A DNA stretch of 64,000 nt from Solemya velum gill symbiont (GTDB taxonomy: Bacteria; Pseudomonadota; Gammaproteobacteria; Chromatiales; Chromatiaceae): assembly GCF_000787395.1 (NCBI RefSeq), contig NZ_JRAA01000002.1, positions 310,001 through 374,000 of the forward strand. Reading direction: 5' to 3'. The number at the start of each line of letters is the position of its first letter. Positions within the stretch are counted from its first letter, which is position 1. The notes beneath the pieces are model-generated. The model was not told where the DNA came from. It saw only the letters and a list, made by a program, of their open reading frames with translations, and searched no databases. The translations under genes were made by a program, and so were the position numbers. This document shows, in pieces, positions 56,564 to 64,000 of the stretch.

Positions 56564-57331
56564 CTATTTAAGAAGATCAAGCCAGCCAAGACCTGTGCTT
56601 GTCGTCAGGCGTGGTTTGTACTCAGCACCGACATATCCCTCGTATCCAATCGCATCGAGTACTGAAAGAATTTTCAGATAATCAACATCTCCGTTATCGG
56701 GCTCGCTGCGATCAGGCACAGCAGCGATCTGCACATGGCCGATGTAAGGCAGCGTCTGCTGCAGATGCCGCATCAGGTCTCCATGGGTAATTTCGATGTG
56801 ATAGCAGTCGAACATCAGTTTCAGGTTGGGACAATCGACAGCATCAATAATATCGATTGCATGCTCCAGCCTGGAAAGATGATAACCAGGAACGTCACGC
56901 TGATTAATCGGCTCGATGAGGATGCCGATACCATGCCTTGCAGCCCTGCTGCAGGCGTAGTCGAGATGCTTTTTTAAGACGTGGTCCGCCACAGCGCCTG
57001 CGTCCGTAACGCCGGCCATGACATGGACACTCCTGCAGTTAACATCGGCCGCATAAGAGACTGCCTCGTCAATTGCCGCGACGGCCTCATCTTGGCGTCC
57101 CGGCAATGCACACAAACCGAAGTCGCCGTTTGACTTGTCACCCGCCCAGGTATTCAGACTCAGTAATGGCAGTTGCGTCTGTACGAGCGCCTCACGAACA
57201 TCGGCTGAGGCGTAACTGAATGGCCAGTGACACTCAACTGCATCAAAGCCGGCACGCTCCGCAGCACGGATGGCATCAGCCAGTGGAAGCTCCTGCCACA
57301 GGAATCCGAGGTTTGCTGAAAATTTTCTCAT
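56564..57331 (-). CDS. hyi: Hydroxypyruvate isomerase-like TIM-barrel protein
   Basis: A 255-residue sugar isomerase/epimerase-type TIM barrel. SANLGFLWQELPLADAI, NTWAGDK, LIEPINQRDVPGYHLS (in part) and FDCYHIEITHGD match the Hyi/OtnI family; metal ligands E, D, H and E are visible (IEPIN, MFDCYH, HVQIA, GAEYKP). It would interconvert hydroxypyruvate and tartronate semialdehyde. No glycerate-pathway genes adjoin it, so the physiological role is open. Confidence 0.85.
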   Translation of the reverse strand: MRKFSANLGFLWQELPLADAIRAAERAGFDAVECHWPFSYASADVREALVQTQLPLLSLNTWAGDKSNGDFGLCALPGRQDEAVAAIDEAVSYAADVNCRSVHVMAGVTDAGAVADHVLKKHLDYACSRAARHGIGILIEPINQRDVPGYHLSRLEHAIDIIDAVDCPNLKLMFDCYHIEITHGDLMRHLQQTLPYIGHVQIAAVPDRSEPDNGDVDYLKILSVLDAIGYEGYVGAEYKPRLTTSTGLGWLDLLK

Positions 57332-57375
57332 CGTGGTTAATTACACTTCGAACAGGTTCGATGACCAGTAAAACA

Positions 57376-58002
57376 TTAATCGATATGAATGACATCCAGC
57401 AGGATCAAGCCATCCCGAAAAAGTAACAGCGCCAGAACGAATAATGCCAAACCCAGCAGGCGTATTGTGTAGATATAGACAGTACCGCTCAGAAAAGATC
57501 TTGATTTCCCGACCAGTATCGCCAACAGGATTTTTGACCCGACCAGCAGGATGTAAAAACTGCCAATAAAAGCGAATGGAGCTGCCATATTCAGATTCAT
57601 CGCCTTGCTCATGATCGGACCGCCCACACTGAACCAGAACAGGTACGGGTGGGGGCTCAGGGCATTGACCAGTATTCCTTTTGTCAGGGATCTTGGTTCT
57701 TCCGGCGGCAATTCGGATACGGGAACTTTCGGGTTCATGCCCTGGTAAGCCATGTACAAAATCACACTGCCCCCGATAAGCGAGATGATTCCGAGGAGAG
57801 TGTGAAATTCAGCCAGCTGTCCGGCAACAAACAGGGTCAGCAGGATGATTGGCAGGTCGGTAACAAGTGGAGAGAGCGCAACCTTGATGCCGGATTTCAT
57901 ACCATGTTGAAGCGTTTCTGATATCACCAGCGTCAACAAGGGACCTGGTGCAACGCCTGCAGAGATTCCCAGCAAGATTCCGATCGATAGATATTCTGTC
58001 AT
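57376..58002 (-). CDS. LysE-family exporter
   Basis: A 208-residue membrane protein with about six helices. GISAGVAPGPLLTLVISETLQHG (in part) and the PxPG pattern identify the LysE/RhtB family. Substrate is an amino acid or small amine by family. The LysR regulator is nine bases upstream in the same direction, so the pair is probably cotranscribed. Confidence 0.88.
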   Translation of the reverse strand: MTEYLSIGILLGISAGVAPGPLLTLVISETLQHGMKSGIKVALSPLVTDLPIILLTLFVAGQLAEFHTLLGIISLIGGSVILYMAYQGMNPKVPVSELPPEEPRSLTKGILVNALSPHPYLFWFSVGGPIMSKAMNLNMAAPFAFIGSFYILLVGSKILLAILVGKSRSFLSGTVYIYTIRLLGLALFVLALLLFRDGLILLDVIHID

Positions 58003-58011
58003 GACAGGCTG

Positions 58012-58923
58012 TCAGCCACTTTTCTGTTTCTCGCGTATCAGTGCGATGAGGGCCTCGGCAACCGGATGGTTGATGTTGTCACGATGGCGGGCGATCCAGA
58101 GTGTCCTGAGTATACGAAAACCGCTGACCCTGATATGACAAAGGCTGCCTCGTTCAATCTCCTCCTCGACCGCGAACCAGGGCAGGAAGCTGACATGCTT
58201 GCCGTGATCTAGCATCTCCACGATGGTATCGGTAGAGCCCACTTCCATCGCAACCGGTATCTCGTTAATGCCAATATTTCTTAGCGCCTCGTCAAGGTTG
58301 GCGCGTACAGAGGCCTGGGGTTCACGCAAAACATACTTGAGACGAGTCAGTTCATCAATGGTGATTGATTCGCTCTGACAGAGGGAATGCCCGGATCCGC
58401 ACACCAGCACCAGTTCATCATCCAGCCACTTCTGCACCATGATGTCAGGATGATCGGGCGCCTGCTCCATCAGTGCCAGGTCTGCGAGGCCGGTTGCCAG
58501 GTTTGTCTGGATACGCCTTGAGTAACGCATACGGCTCTGGATACGGTACTCGGGATGGACGTCATCAAATTGCAGCAGCAGGTCCGGCAACAGGTGTTCG
58601 CCGATGGCGAAAGAGACTTCAAGGCGCAGTCGATCATGCCCCTCGCGCAACAACTTGAGGTCATCAAGCAAAAGCCCTTGATGATCAAGAACCAGCCGCG
58701 CATAACTGTAGACACGATCCCCGGCCGGAGTGAGGCTCAGTTTGCGCCCCTTGCGCTGCATCAGGGTGACGCCATATCTCTCGTCGAGGGCACGCAGACG
58801 CTTGGTAACAGCCGGCTGTCCAACATTCATGGCACGCCCGGCCTGCTCTACTCCACCCAGCTCAACGACGGCGCGCAAGGTCGCCAGGGCTTTCAGGTCC
58901 GGTAGCTGTTTATATTCCATCAC
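58012..58923 (-). CDS. LysR-family regulator
   Basis: A 303-residue LysR regulator. N-terminal winged HTH (about 12-65: VELGGVEQAGRAMNVGQPAVTKRLRALDERYG in part), then a periplasmic-binding-like effector domain. It precedes the LysE exporter in the same transcript and is divergent from the TauE operon. The target may be either. The effector is unknown. Confidence 0.9.
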   Translation of the reverse strand: MMEYKQLPDLKALATLRAVVELGGVEQAGRAMNVGQPAVTKRLRALDERYGVTLMQRKGRKLSLTPAGDRVYSYARLVLDHQGLLLDDLKLLREGHDRLRLEVSFAIGEHLLPDLLLQFDDVHPEYRIQSRMRYSRRIQTNLATGLADLALMEQAPDHPDIMVQKWLDDELVLVCGSGHSLCQSESITIDELTRLKYVLREPQASVRANLDEALRNIGINEIPVAMEVGSTDTIVEMLDHGKHVSFLPWFAVEEEIERGSLCHIRVSGFRILRTLWIARHRDNINHPVAEALIALIREKQKSG

Positions 58924-59242
58924 GGAATATTAGCATATTATAATTCATTTGAATATAAAGGGTTTAATCCCCAAAATGCGCCCGTGAAATACAAGGGTGT
59001 GAAGCGGTTCCTTCTATTTTGAAGTGCTTCACACCGGGCGTTTTGTGCACCTGCTATGCATATTTGAGCAGAGTTGAAACAAGCAAGGCGCCCTGGTGCC
59101 CCCCTGCCTTGTGGTGTGATCGTATTCCCGAACATGACCCTGCAGCGCATCACATTCTCAGGTTGAAGCTTCAGCAGCCATCTCTCCAGGCAGAGATGCC
59201 CGTTCTGTTTTGCCGCTAAATCATTTGCCAGGAGTCATATCT
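58924..59242. promoter_or_regulatory. Intergenic regulatory region with a 10-bp inverted repeat
   Basis: A 319-bp gap between the LysR gene and the TauE operon. It has AT-rich LysR-type T-N11-A motifs near 58930-58955 and a perfect 10-bp inverted repeat GGTGTGAAGC (58996-59005) / GCTTCACACC (59026-59035), spacer 20 bp. It is a good operator candidate. No gene is seen in the gap. Confidence 0.55.
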
Positions 59243-59479
59243 ATGTCAGTCGAACACAGAAGAGCGGTAAAACGCACTCTGATCTACGGGACGATAAGCA
59301 TCATCCTTTACGCCCTTCTCTACCACTTCGAGATGGATATTCTTGAACTCTCCCAGGAAGGTAAGTGGAACTTTTATATTCCCATGTTGATTGCCTTCTC
59401 TTTCTCAATTGTGCACGGCAATTTCACTGGCCAGTTCTGGGACATGTTTGGCGTTAAAGCCAAGACCACCAAGAAGTAA
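59243..59479 (+). CDS. Small membrane protein upstream of TauE
   Basis: A 78-residue protein from ATG 59243 (GGAG eight bases upstream). Two helices (about 12-32 and 42-62) separated by EMDILELSQEGKW; the second contains FSIVHGNFTGQFWDMFGV. Basic tail. It lies 11 bp before the TauE-UspA gene and may be a partner subunit. No function known. Confidence 0.75.
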   Translation: MSVEHRRAVKRTLIYGTISIILYALLYHFEMDILELSQEGKWNFYIPMLIAFSFSIVHGNFTGQFWDMFGVKAKTTKK

Positions 59480-59490
59480 GGAAGAATATA

Positions 59491-61419
59491 ATGGATATCA
59501 GTTTTATAGATTTGACGGCAGGCAGTGTCATCCTGCTCTTCCTCATCGGTTTTGTTGGTGGCCTGGTGAGTGGTTTTATCGGTTCCGGCGGTGCTTTCGT
59601 TCTGACTCCTGCAATGATGAACATGGGCGTAACCGCAATTATGGCCGTTGCTTCCAACATGGCACACAAATTCCCGAAGGCATTTGTCGGTGCAATGAAG
59701 CGCCACAAGTTTGGCCAGGTTGATGTCAAGCTGGGTATCGTGCTTGGCATCTCGGCCGAGGCTGGCGTGCTTTACGGCGCCGGGGTACAGGAAACCATCC
59801 GTGAACTCTTCGGCAAGGCCGGTTCAAACCTCTATGTCTCCTCGGTCTTCGTCGTGGTCCTGGCAATCGTCGGTGCTTATGTATTGCGTGATGCATACAA
59901 GATGTTCTATTCAAAGAACCCTGAAGAAGAGAAGAAGACCAAGCTCGCCGAATGGGTACAGTCAGTCCACATCCCGGGCACCATGATGTACTTCAAGTCG
60001 ATCGATGCGAAAATCTCCGTACTTTTCACCATCCCGATCGGGTTTGCAACGGGTATGCTCGCAGCCACTATCGCGGTCGGCGGTTTTATCGGTGTACCGG
60101 CAATGATGTACGTACTGGGTGTTCCCGGTCTCATCGCCTCAGCCACCGAACTGGTTATCGCTTTTATTATGGGCATGGGCGGCACGATCAAATTTGCATG
60201 GGCAGGTTATGTTGATATCCGCCTTGCAATGATTATCCTCGCAGGCTCACTTTTCGGTGTGCAGCTTGGCGCAATCGGAACAACTTACGTAAAGCCTTAC
60301 ATGGTTAAAATCGTCATGGGTGTCATCATGATGATCGCCCTGATGAGCCGTGCCGTAGTCATTCCTGTCTATCTTTCAGAACTGGGCGAAATTGACCCTC
60401 TTGCACCGGGAACCATCACTATACTGAAGAACCTTAGCTTTGGATTGCTGCTGTTCGCGTTGACAACAGGTGCGGTGATCGTCTTCAAGGCCTTAATCAA
60501 GGGAATGCGGGAACACCGTGCAAAGATGGCTGCCGAGAATGCCGTACCAGGCACCTTCAGCGCACCTGAAGTTGATGTTGTAGAACATCAACTCTCGCCC
60601 ACGGGGCGTCTTGAGCGCATCATGCTGGTGACAGATAACTCGGAGCACAGTGAGTCTGCGACTGCAGAAGCAATCAATATCGCTGCTCGCTGCAAGGCCG
60701 ACCTCTTCGCCTTCAGTGTGCTGCCCACGCCAACCCTTGGGTCACCGCTTGGTCAGAACACCATGCACGATGTTGAGAAAAAGGCTGTTGTCGATCGTCT
60801 GCTGAAAGTACGCAAACAGGCAGAAGCAGTGGGTGTCAGCTGTGAGATCCTGCTGGGACATGGTGAAGAGCCTTTTGCCGAGATCGTTGACCAGGCCGAA
60901 GACAGCTCAATGGATATTATCGTTATGGGTCGCAGCGACACCAACGACCTGGTTAGATCCATGGTCGGCAGCACGGCCGAGAAGGTTATTGGCCACACTC
61001 ACAGCGATGTTCTTGTTGTTCCCCAGGGCGGCAAAATCGAGGGCAAGGGCATTATCCTGCCTGTCGATGGATCACGTTACAGCGATGCTGCTGCCGTCAC
61101 GGTACAGAATCTGGTCAAACAGTGCAGCGCACCGGTTACGATTGTCTCTGTTGCAGTTGATGAACGCCTCAAAGAGGATGCGATTGTGCATGCCGAGAAG
61201 GTACATCAATTCATGAAAGGCAATGGATTGGACGTCAAGGTTGACGTTCGGGTTGGTACCCCTTCGGAGGCAATTGTTGCTTCAGCCAGGGAGAACGGTG
61301 CTGACCTCATCGTCCTTGGCAGTCATGGCCGTACAGGTCTCGACCGCCTGCTGATTGGCAGTGTTTCCGAGCGGGTTATCGGTAATGCTGACTGTCCTGT
61401 CATGGTGGTTAAGCTGTAA
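59491..61419 (+). CDS. TauE/SafE exporter fused to two UspA domains
   Basis: A 642-residue fusion. Residues 1-350 form a TauE/SafE exporter with about eight helices (FIGSGGAFVLTPAMM near 28-42; GFATGMLAATIAVGGFIGVP near 185-204), a class that exports sulfite or organosulfur anions. Residues 373-510 and 518-642 are UspA domains. The second has the full ATP motif (G-x2-G-x9-GS, GSHGRTGLDRLLIGS); the first has GRSD where the second glycine is expected, so its nucleotide binding is doubtful. It may sense ATP or stress and control the channel. Convergent with the REC-GGDEF gene. Confidence 0.9.
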   Translation: MDISFIDLTAGSVILLFLIGFVGGLVSGFIGSGGAFVLTPAMMNMGVTAIMAVASNMAHKFPKAFVGAMKRHKFGQVDVKLGIVLGISAEAGVLYGAGVQETIRELFGKAGSNLYVSSVFVVVLAIVGAYVLRDAYKMFYSKNPEEEKKTKLAEWVQSVHIPGTMMYFKSIDAKISVLFTIPIGFATGMLAATIAVGGFIGVPAMMYVLGVPGLIASATELVIAFIMGMGGTIKFAWAGYVDIRLAMIILAGSLFGVQLGAIGTTYVKPYMVKIVMGVIMMIALMSRAVVIPVYLSELGEIDPLAPGTITILKNLSFGLLLFALTTGAVIVFKALIKGMREHRAKMAAENAVPGTFSAPEVDVVEHQLSPTGRLERIMLVTDNSEHSESATAEAINIAARCKADLFAFSVLPTPTLGSPLGQNTMHDVEKKAVVDRLLKVRKQAEAVGVSCEILLGHGEEPFAEIVDQAEDSSMDIIVMGRSDTNDLVRSMVGSTAEKVIGHTHSDVLVVPQGGKIEGKGIILPVDGSRYSDAAAVTVQNLVKQCSAPVTIVSVAVDERLKEDAIVHAEKVHQFMKGNGLDVKVDVRVGTPSEAIVASARENGADLIVLGSHGRTGLDRLLIGSVSERVIGNADCPVMVVKL

Positions 61420-61440
61420 GAAGCCTGGCTTCCATAGCAA

Positions 61441-61470
61441 TAAAAACACCCGCATCAGCGGGTGTTTTTA
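61441..61470. terminator. Bidirectional terminator
   Basis: Perfect 13-bp repeat TAAAAACACCCGC / GCGGGTGTTTTTA with a 4-nt loop, between convergent genes. Confidence 0.88.
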
Positions 61471-61502
61471 TTTGTATCTCGGATCAGTCGGTCAGATGCT
61501 TG

Positions 61503-62474
61503 TCAGCACTTGATAACAGAATATTTGAGCTTGGTCCCTTCTGAACTCTGAGCCTCGTACATATTTCGCTGGGCAATACCGTTAATCTTGGTGATCAGGG
61601 CCTCATTGATAAAGGGCATCTGCTGACTTTTGCCAAAACTGGCGATTGCGATACCAGTTGATATGCTCAGAGGCAGGTAGCTGTCATCATGAGGAATTGT
61701 CAGCCCGTTGAAGATCTCATCCAGTTTGGTTGCGTATTCTATCAGGCGCTTGGGATCGACCGTTGAGGTAAATGCAGCGAAGGTCTCACGGTCAAAACGA
61801 CACACCTCTTCCTCGACACGCTCAAAACTGAATTTAAGCGCTCGCGCAAAGGACATGAGCGCACGATTACCGGTCACATGTCCGAACCTGTTGTTGTAAT
61901 CAGCGTGGTTATCGATATGGAACATCATCAGGCACACGGCATATTTCAGGCGGCCGGCACGTTTCAGCTCCAACATCATCATGTCATGAAAGGCACCACG
62001 ACTCATCAGGCTGGTCAATTCATCAGACGCTTTACTCATCTCCGTTACGATAGTAGCAGTAGCACCGGGAGCAGCTGTCGAGGTGGAAGTCAGGTGTGCA
62101 GCGATACGCATGCGCATCCTTGTCGCACTCATCGGCTTTTCAAGAAAATCGGTAGCACCGGCCTTGAGCGCCAGCGCTTCAAGGTTCTGATCACCAAGTG
62201 CGTTGTGCAGCAGAATGGAAGTCTGGGTGTAATCCGGTATGGATCGAACCTTGTTACACAGCTCAAGACCATCCATATTACTGCCATGCATCAGGATATC
62301 GATGATAATCAGGTTAGCCTTGTAGCCCTTGGAAAAGTAGACGAATGCCTCTTCCGTTGTATTGAATATCACCAGCACTGCCATCTCATCGAGACGCTCA
62401 GTCAACATGCGCTGTGATTCAGGATCATCCTCAACGATAACGATCGTATAATCTCTACTGTAATCTTTTGCCAT
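61503..62474 (-). CDS. REC protein with degenerate GGDEF domain
   Basis: A 323-residue response regulator. The REC domain (about 10-130) keeps the acidic pair (EDDP, about 16-18), the phospho-acceptor D in IIDILMHG (about 59) and the lysine in LEKPMS (about 113). The GGDEF domain (about 150-320) is degenerate: FDRETF replaces the GGDEF core, so no cyclase activity is expected. It may act as an effector or partner. A TGA closes it before the terminator. Confidence 0.88.
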   Translation of the reverse strand: MAKDYSRDYTIVIVEDDPESQRMLTERLDEMAVLVIFNTTEEAFVYFSKGYKANLIIIDILMHGSNMDGLELCNKVRSIPDYTQTSILLHNALGDQNLEALALKAGATDFLEKPMSATRMRMRIAAHLTSTSTAAPGATATIVTEMSKASDELTSLMSRGAFHDMMMLELKRAGRLKYAVCLMMFHIDNHADYNNRFGHVTGNRALMSFARALKFSFERVEEEVCRFDRETFAAFTSTVDPKRLIEYATKLDEIFNGLTIPHDDSYLPLSISTGIAIASFGKSQQMPFINEALITKINGIAQRNMYEAQSSEGTKLKYSVIKC

Positions 62475-62581
62475 GCATCACCCTATTACTCATCATTACT
62501 GCAAACTATCGGCTCCAAGTCGCTAGTTTGCCATCATTTTTATCATTTTAGTTTCATTCGGGGAAAATTTCTTCAATCCGT

Positions 62582-62969
62582 TTATTTTAACCAGGCTTCC
62601 AACTTCAACTGCAGGTCATCAAGATGGGCCGACTTGCTGATGTAATCATCCATGCCACTATCAAGGCATTTCTTTATATCATCAGCCATTGCATTAGCTG
62701 TAACGGCAATCACCGGCAGGTGAGCGCCCGTCTGTCGTTCCGATTCACGAATTCGATTGATCAGTTCGTAACCATCCATCAACGGCATCTGAGATATCAC
62801 TGAGAAGCAGGGCATAAGAGCCTGTTTGCAGGGATTCCCAGGCTATCGCGCCATTATCAGCGAAATCGGCATCGACACCCAACATCTCCAGTTGTTTCTC
62901 GAGAAGCATCTGGTTTATCTCATTATCCTCGGCAACCAGAATCCTTGCTTGAGATGTATGCCATTCCAT
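62582..62969 (-). pseudogene. Stand-alone REC domain, single-base frameshift
   Basis: Starts ILVAEDNEINQMLL in one frame (ATG 62969, SD GAGAGGAACA) and continues MPLMDGYELINRIRE in the next. Removing the base at 62792 joins them as LLSDIQMPLMDGYEL, the exact CheY-like consensus, with D about residue 58 and K in SKSAHLDD. A single inserted T on the minus strand is the likely cause. A real mutation or a sequencing error are both possible. Confidence 0.8.
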
Positions 62970-63080
62970 AATTGTTCCTCTCCATGTCCTTGCTCTCGTT
63001 AAAGAGCTAAAGTATCAGTATACTGTATACAGATGTAGAGCGTTAACTTGCGCAACCCGGGAATCTGCGCTTCACCGGAC

Positions 63081-64000
63081 TCAGGACGGCAACTTCCTGT
63101 CCCATTTTTCCAGCCACTCCAACATCTGGTCAATTGGCATCGGCCTGGCAATGAAGTAGCCCTGCACCATGTCGCATGAGAGCTCGGCAACAAGATCCCA
63201 GTCCTCGCGATTCTCGACACCTTCTGCAATGGTCTCCAGGTCAAGTTTCCTGGCCAGGTCGATACTTGATTCAAGAATCGCACGTTGCGAATTGTCATGG
63301 CATGCCCCGTGTACAAACGCGCGGTCGATTTTCAGTTCGGAAAAAGGTGCGCGCTGCAACTGCTCCATGGATGAGTACCCTGTACCAAAATCATCGACAG
63401 AGATTGCAAACTTGTTAAGACTGAGACGCGTCAGAATCTCCATGGCCGAGGTGATATTGCTCATCAACTGGCTCTCGGTGATTTCCATGATGATGAAGGA
63501 TGGATCAACACCGACCTCATTGGCCTGGGCGACTGCATAGTCAGGCCATTCAAGATCAGTGAGCGTTTCAACAGAGATATTGACCCCGACCTTGATCGTG
63601 TATCCTGCCGCAATGAGTTTCGCGAGATTTCTGAGAGACTGCCTGTAGACAACACGCGTCAGGGCATCGACAAGGCCATTCTCTTCGGCCATGGTAATAA
63701 AGTCGTCTGGTGAAATTCTGCCCTTTTCAGGGTGCTCCCAACGCACCAGTGCCTCAGCGCTGATCACCTCAAGAGTGTTGACACTTACCTTGGGCTGCAG
63801 GTAGACCACCAGCTCATCATTCTCGATAGCATGACGCAACTCATCTACACTGACATTGATACTGGTACCGGCAACCCGCTTCTCCTGCTGATCTACTTCC
63901 TGCCGCATCTCGTGCAGCTTGTCGAGATAACCGCTCACCTCATCCGGCATGATCGGTTTGGTCAACACACCCAGCACCCTGAGATTATGTTCAGATGCCA
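63081..64000 (-). CDS. REC-EAL cyclic-di-GMP phosphodiesterase, N-terminus beyond window
   Basis: The frame is open to the window end, where LRVLGVLTKPI is the end of a REC domain. The EAL domain is complete: ISAEALVRWEHP (EAL), DDFGTGYSS, FSELKIDRAFV and ETIAEGVEN, ending QGYFIARPM. Catalytic residues for metal and c-di-GMP binding are present, so active hydrolysis of c-di-GMP to pGpG is likely. It belongs with the upstream-facing REC genes. Confidence 0.92.
   Translation of the reverse strand, partial: ASEHNLRVLGVLTKPIMPDEVSGYLDKLHEMRQEVDQQEKRVAGTSINVSVDELRHAIENDELVVYLQPKVSVNTLEVISAEALVRWEHPEKGRISPDDFITMAEENGLVDALTRVVYRQSLRNLAKLIAAGYTIKVGVNISVETLTDLEWPDYAVAQANEVGVDPSFIIMEITESQLMSNITSAMEILTRLSLNKFAISVDDFGTGYSSMEQLQRAPFSELKIDRAFVHGACHDNSQRAILESSIDLARKLDLETIAEGVENREDWDLVAELSCDMVQGYFIARPMPIDQMLEWLEKWDRKLPS

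Overview
The window is a chromosomal segment of a gammaproteobacterium, almost certainly a sulfur oxidiser. This rests on gene order (suhB divergent from trmJ-isc; rpsP-rimM-trmD-rplS; ftsK-lolA-rarA; trxB-aat-bpt; cmoA-cmoB) and on sulfur-linked genes: a sulfur-globule-like protein, a DsrC-family protein and a TauE/SafE exporter fused to two UspA domains. No rRNA, tRNA, prophage, insertion sequence, CRISPR array or convincing replication origin was seen. The sequence looks like stable core genome with metabolic islands.

Layout. 1-10.7 kb: relA (C-terminus outside the window), a DUF1015 gene, a DUF3108 periplasmic protein, a 2OG-Fe(II) oxygenase-like gene, sbcB, a large unrecognised secreted protein, small genes and glgC. 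10.8-18.6 kb: a polyol (mannitol/sorbitol-type) uptake and oxidation operon on the minus strand, with SorC regulator, binding protein, two permeases, ATPase, mannitol-type dehydrogenase and fructokinase. Its products can feed hexose phosphate, and glgC for glycogen lies just beyond. 18.8-22.3 kb: a zrg-like zinc-linked ABC cluster. 22.4-28.1 kb: a GntR/LacI hybrid regulator, an alpha/beta hydrolase, a ScsD-like thioredoxin, a lytic transglycosylase, a beta-carbonic anhydrase, a PuuD-like membrane protein and the sulfur-globule-like protein. 28.3-36.2 kb: the isc Fe-S assembly operon with cysE where iscR usually lies, then trmJ and divergent suhB. 36.2-45.5 kb: a 120-bp hairpin element, rarA-lolA-ftsK, trxB-aat-bpt, a DsrC-like gene and a frameshifted MFS transporter.

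45.5-50.8 kb: the ribosomal/tRNA modification operon rpsP-rimM-trmD-rplS, then an overlapping chain of ArnD-like gene, SET-domain gene, cmoA and cmoB. 50.9-54.7 kb: a glucosylglycerate module (phosphatase, GT81 synthase, GH13_18 phosphorylase), so the osmolyte can be both made and broken down. 54.8-58.9 kb: dinB, a lipoprotein, a hydroxypyruvate isomerase-like gene, a LysE exporter and a LysR regulator. 59.2-61.4 kb: a small membrane protein and the TauE-UspA-UspA fusion. 61.5-64 kb: signalling genes: a REC protein with degenerate GGDEF, a frameshifted stand-alone REC, and a REC-EAL protein cut by the window end.

The points most worth a second look are the probable AUA start of aat, the DsrC homologue that keeps CysB but lacks CysA, a strong IscR-type site before iscS with no local iscR, the sulfur-globule-like protein, and two single-base frameshifts that can be placed exactly or nearly so. 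No wholly new defence or mobile system was found.
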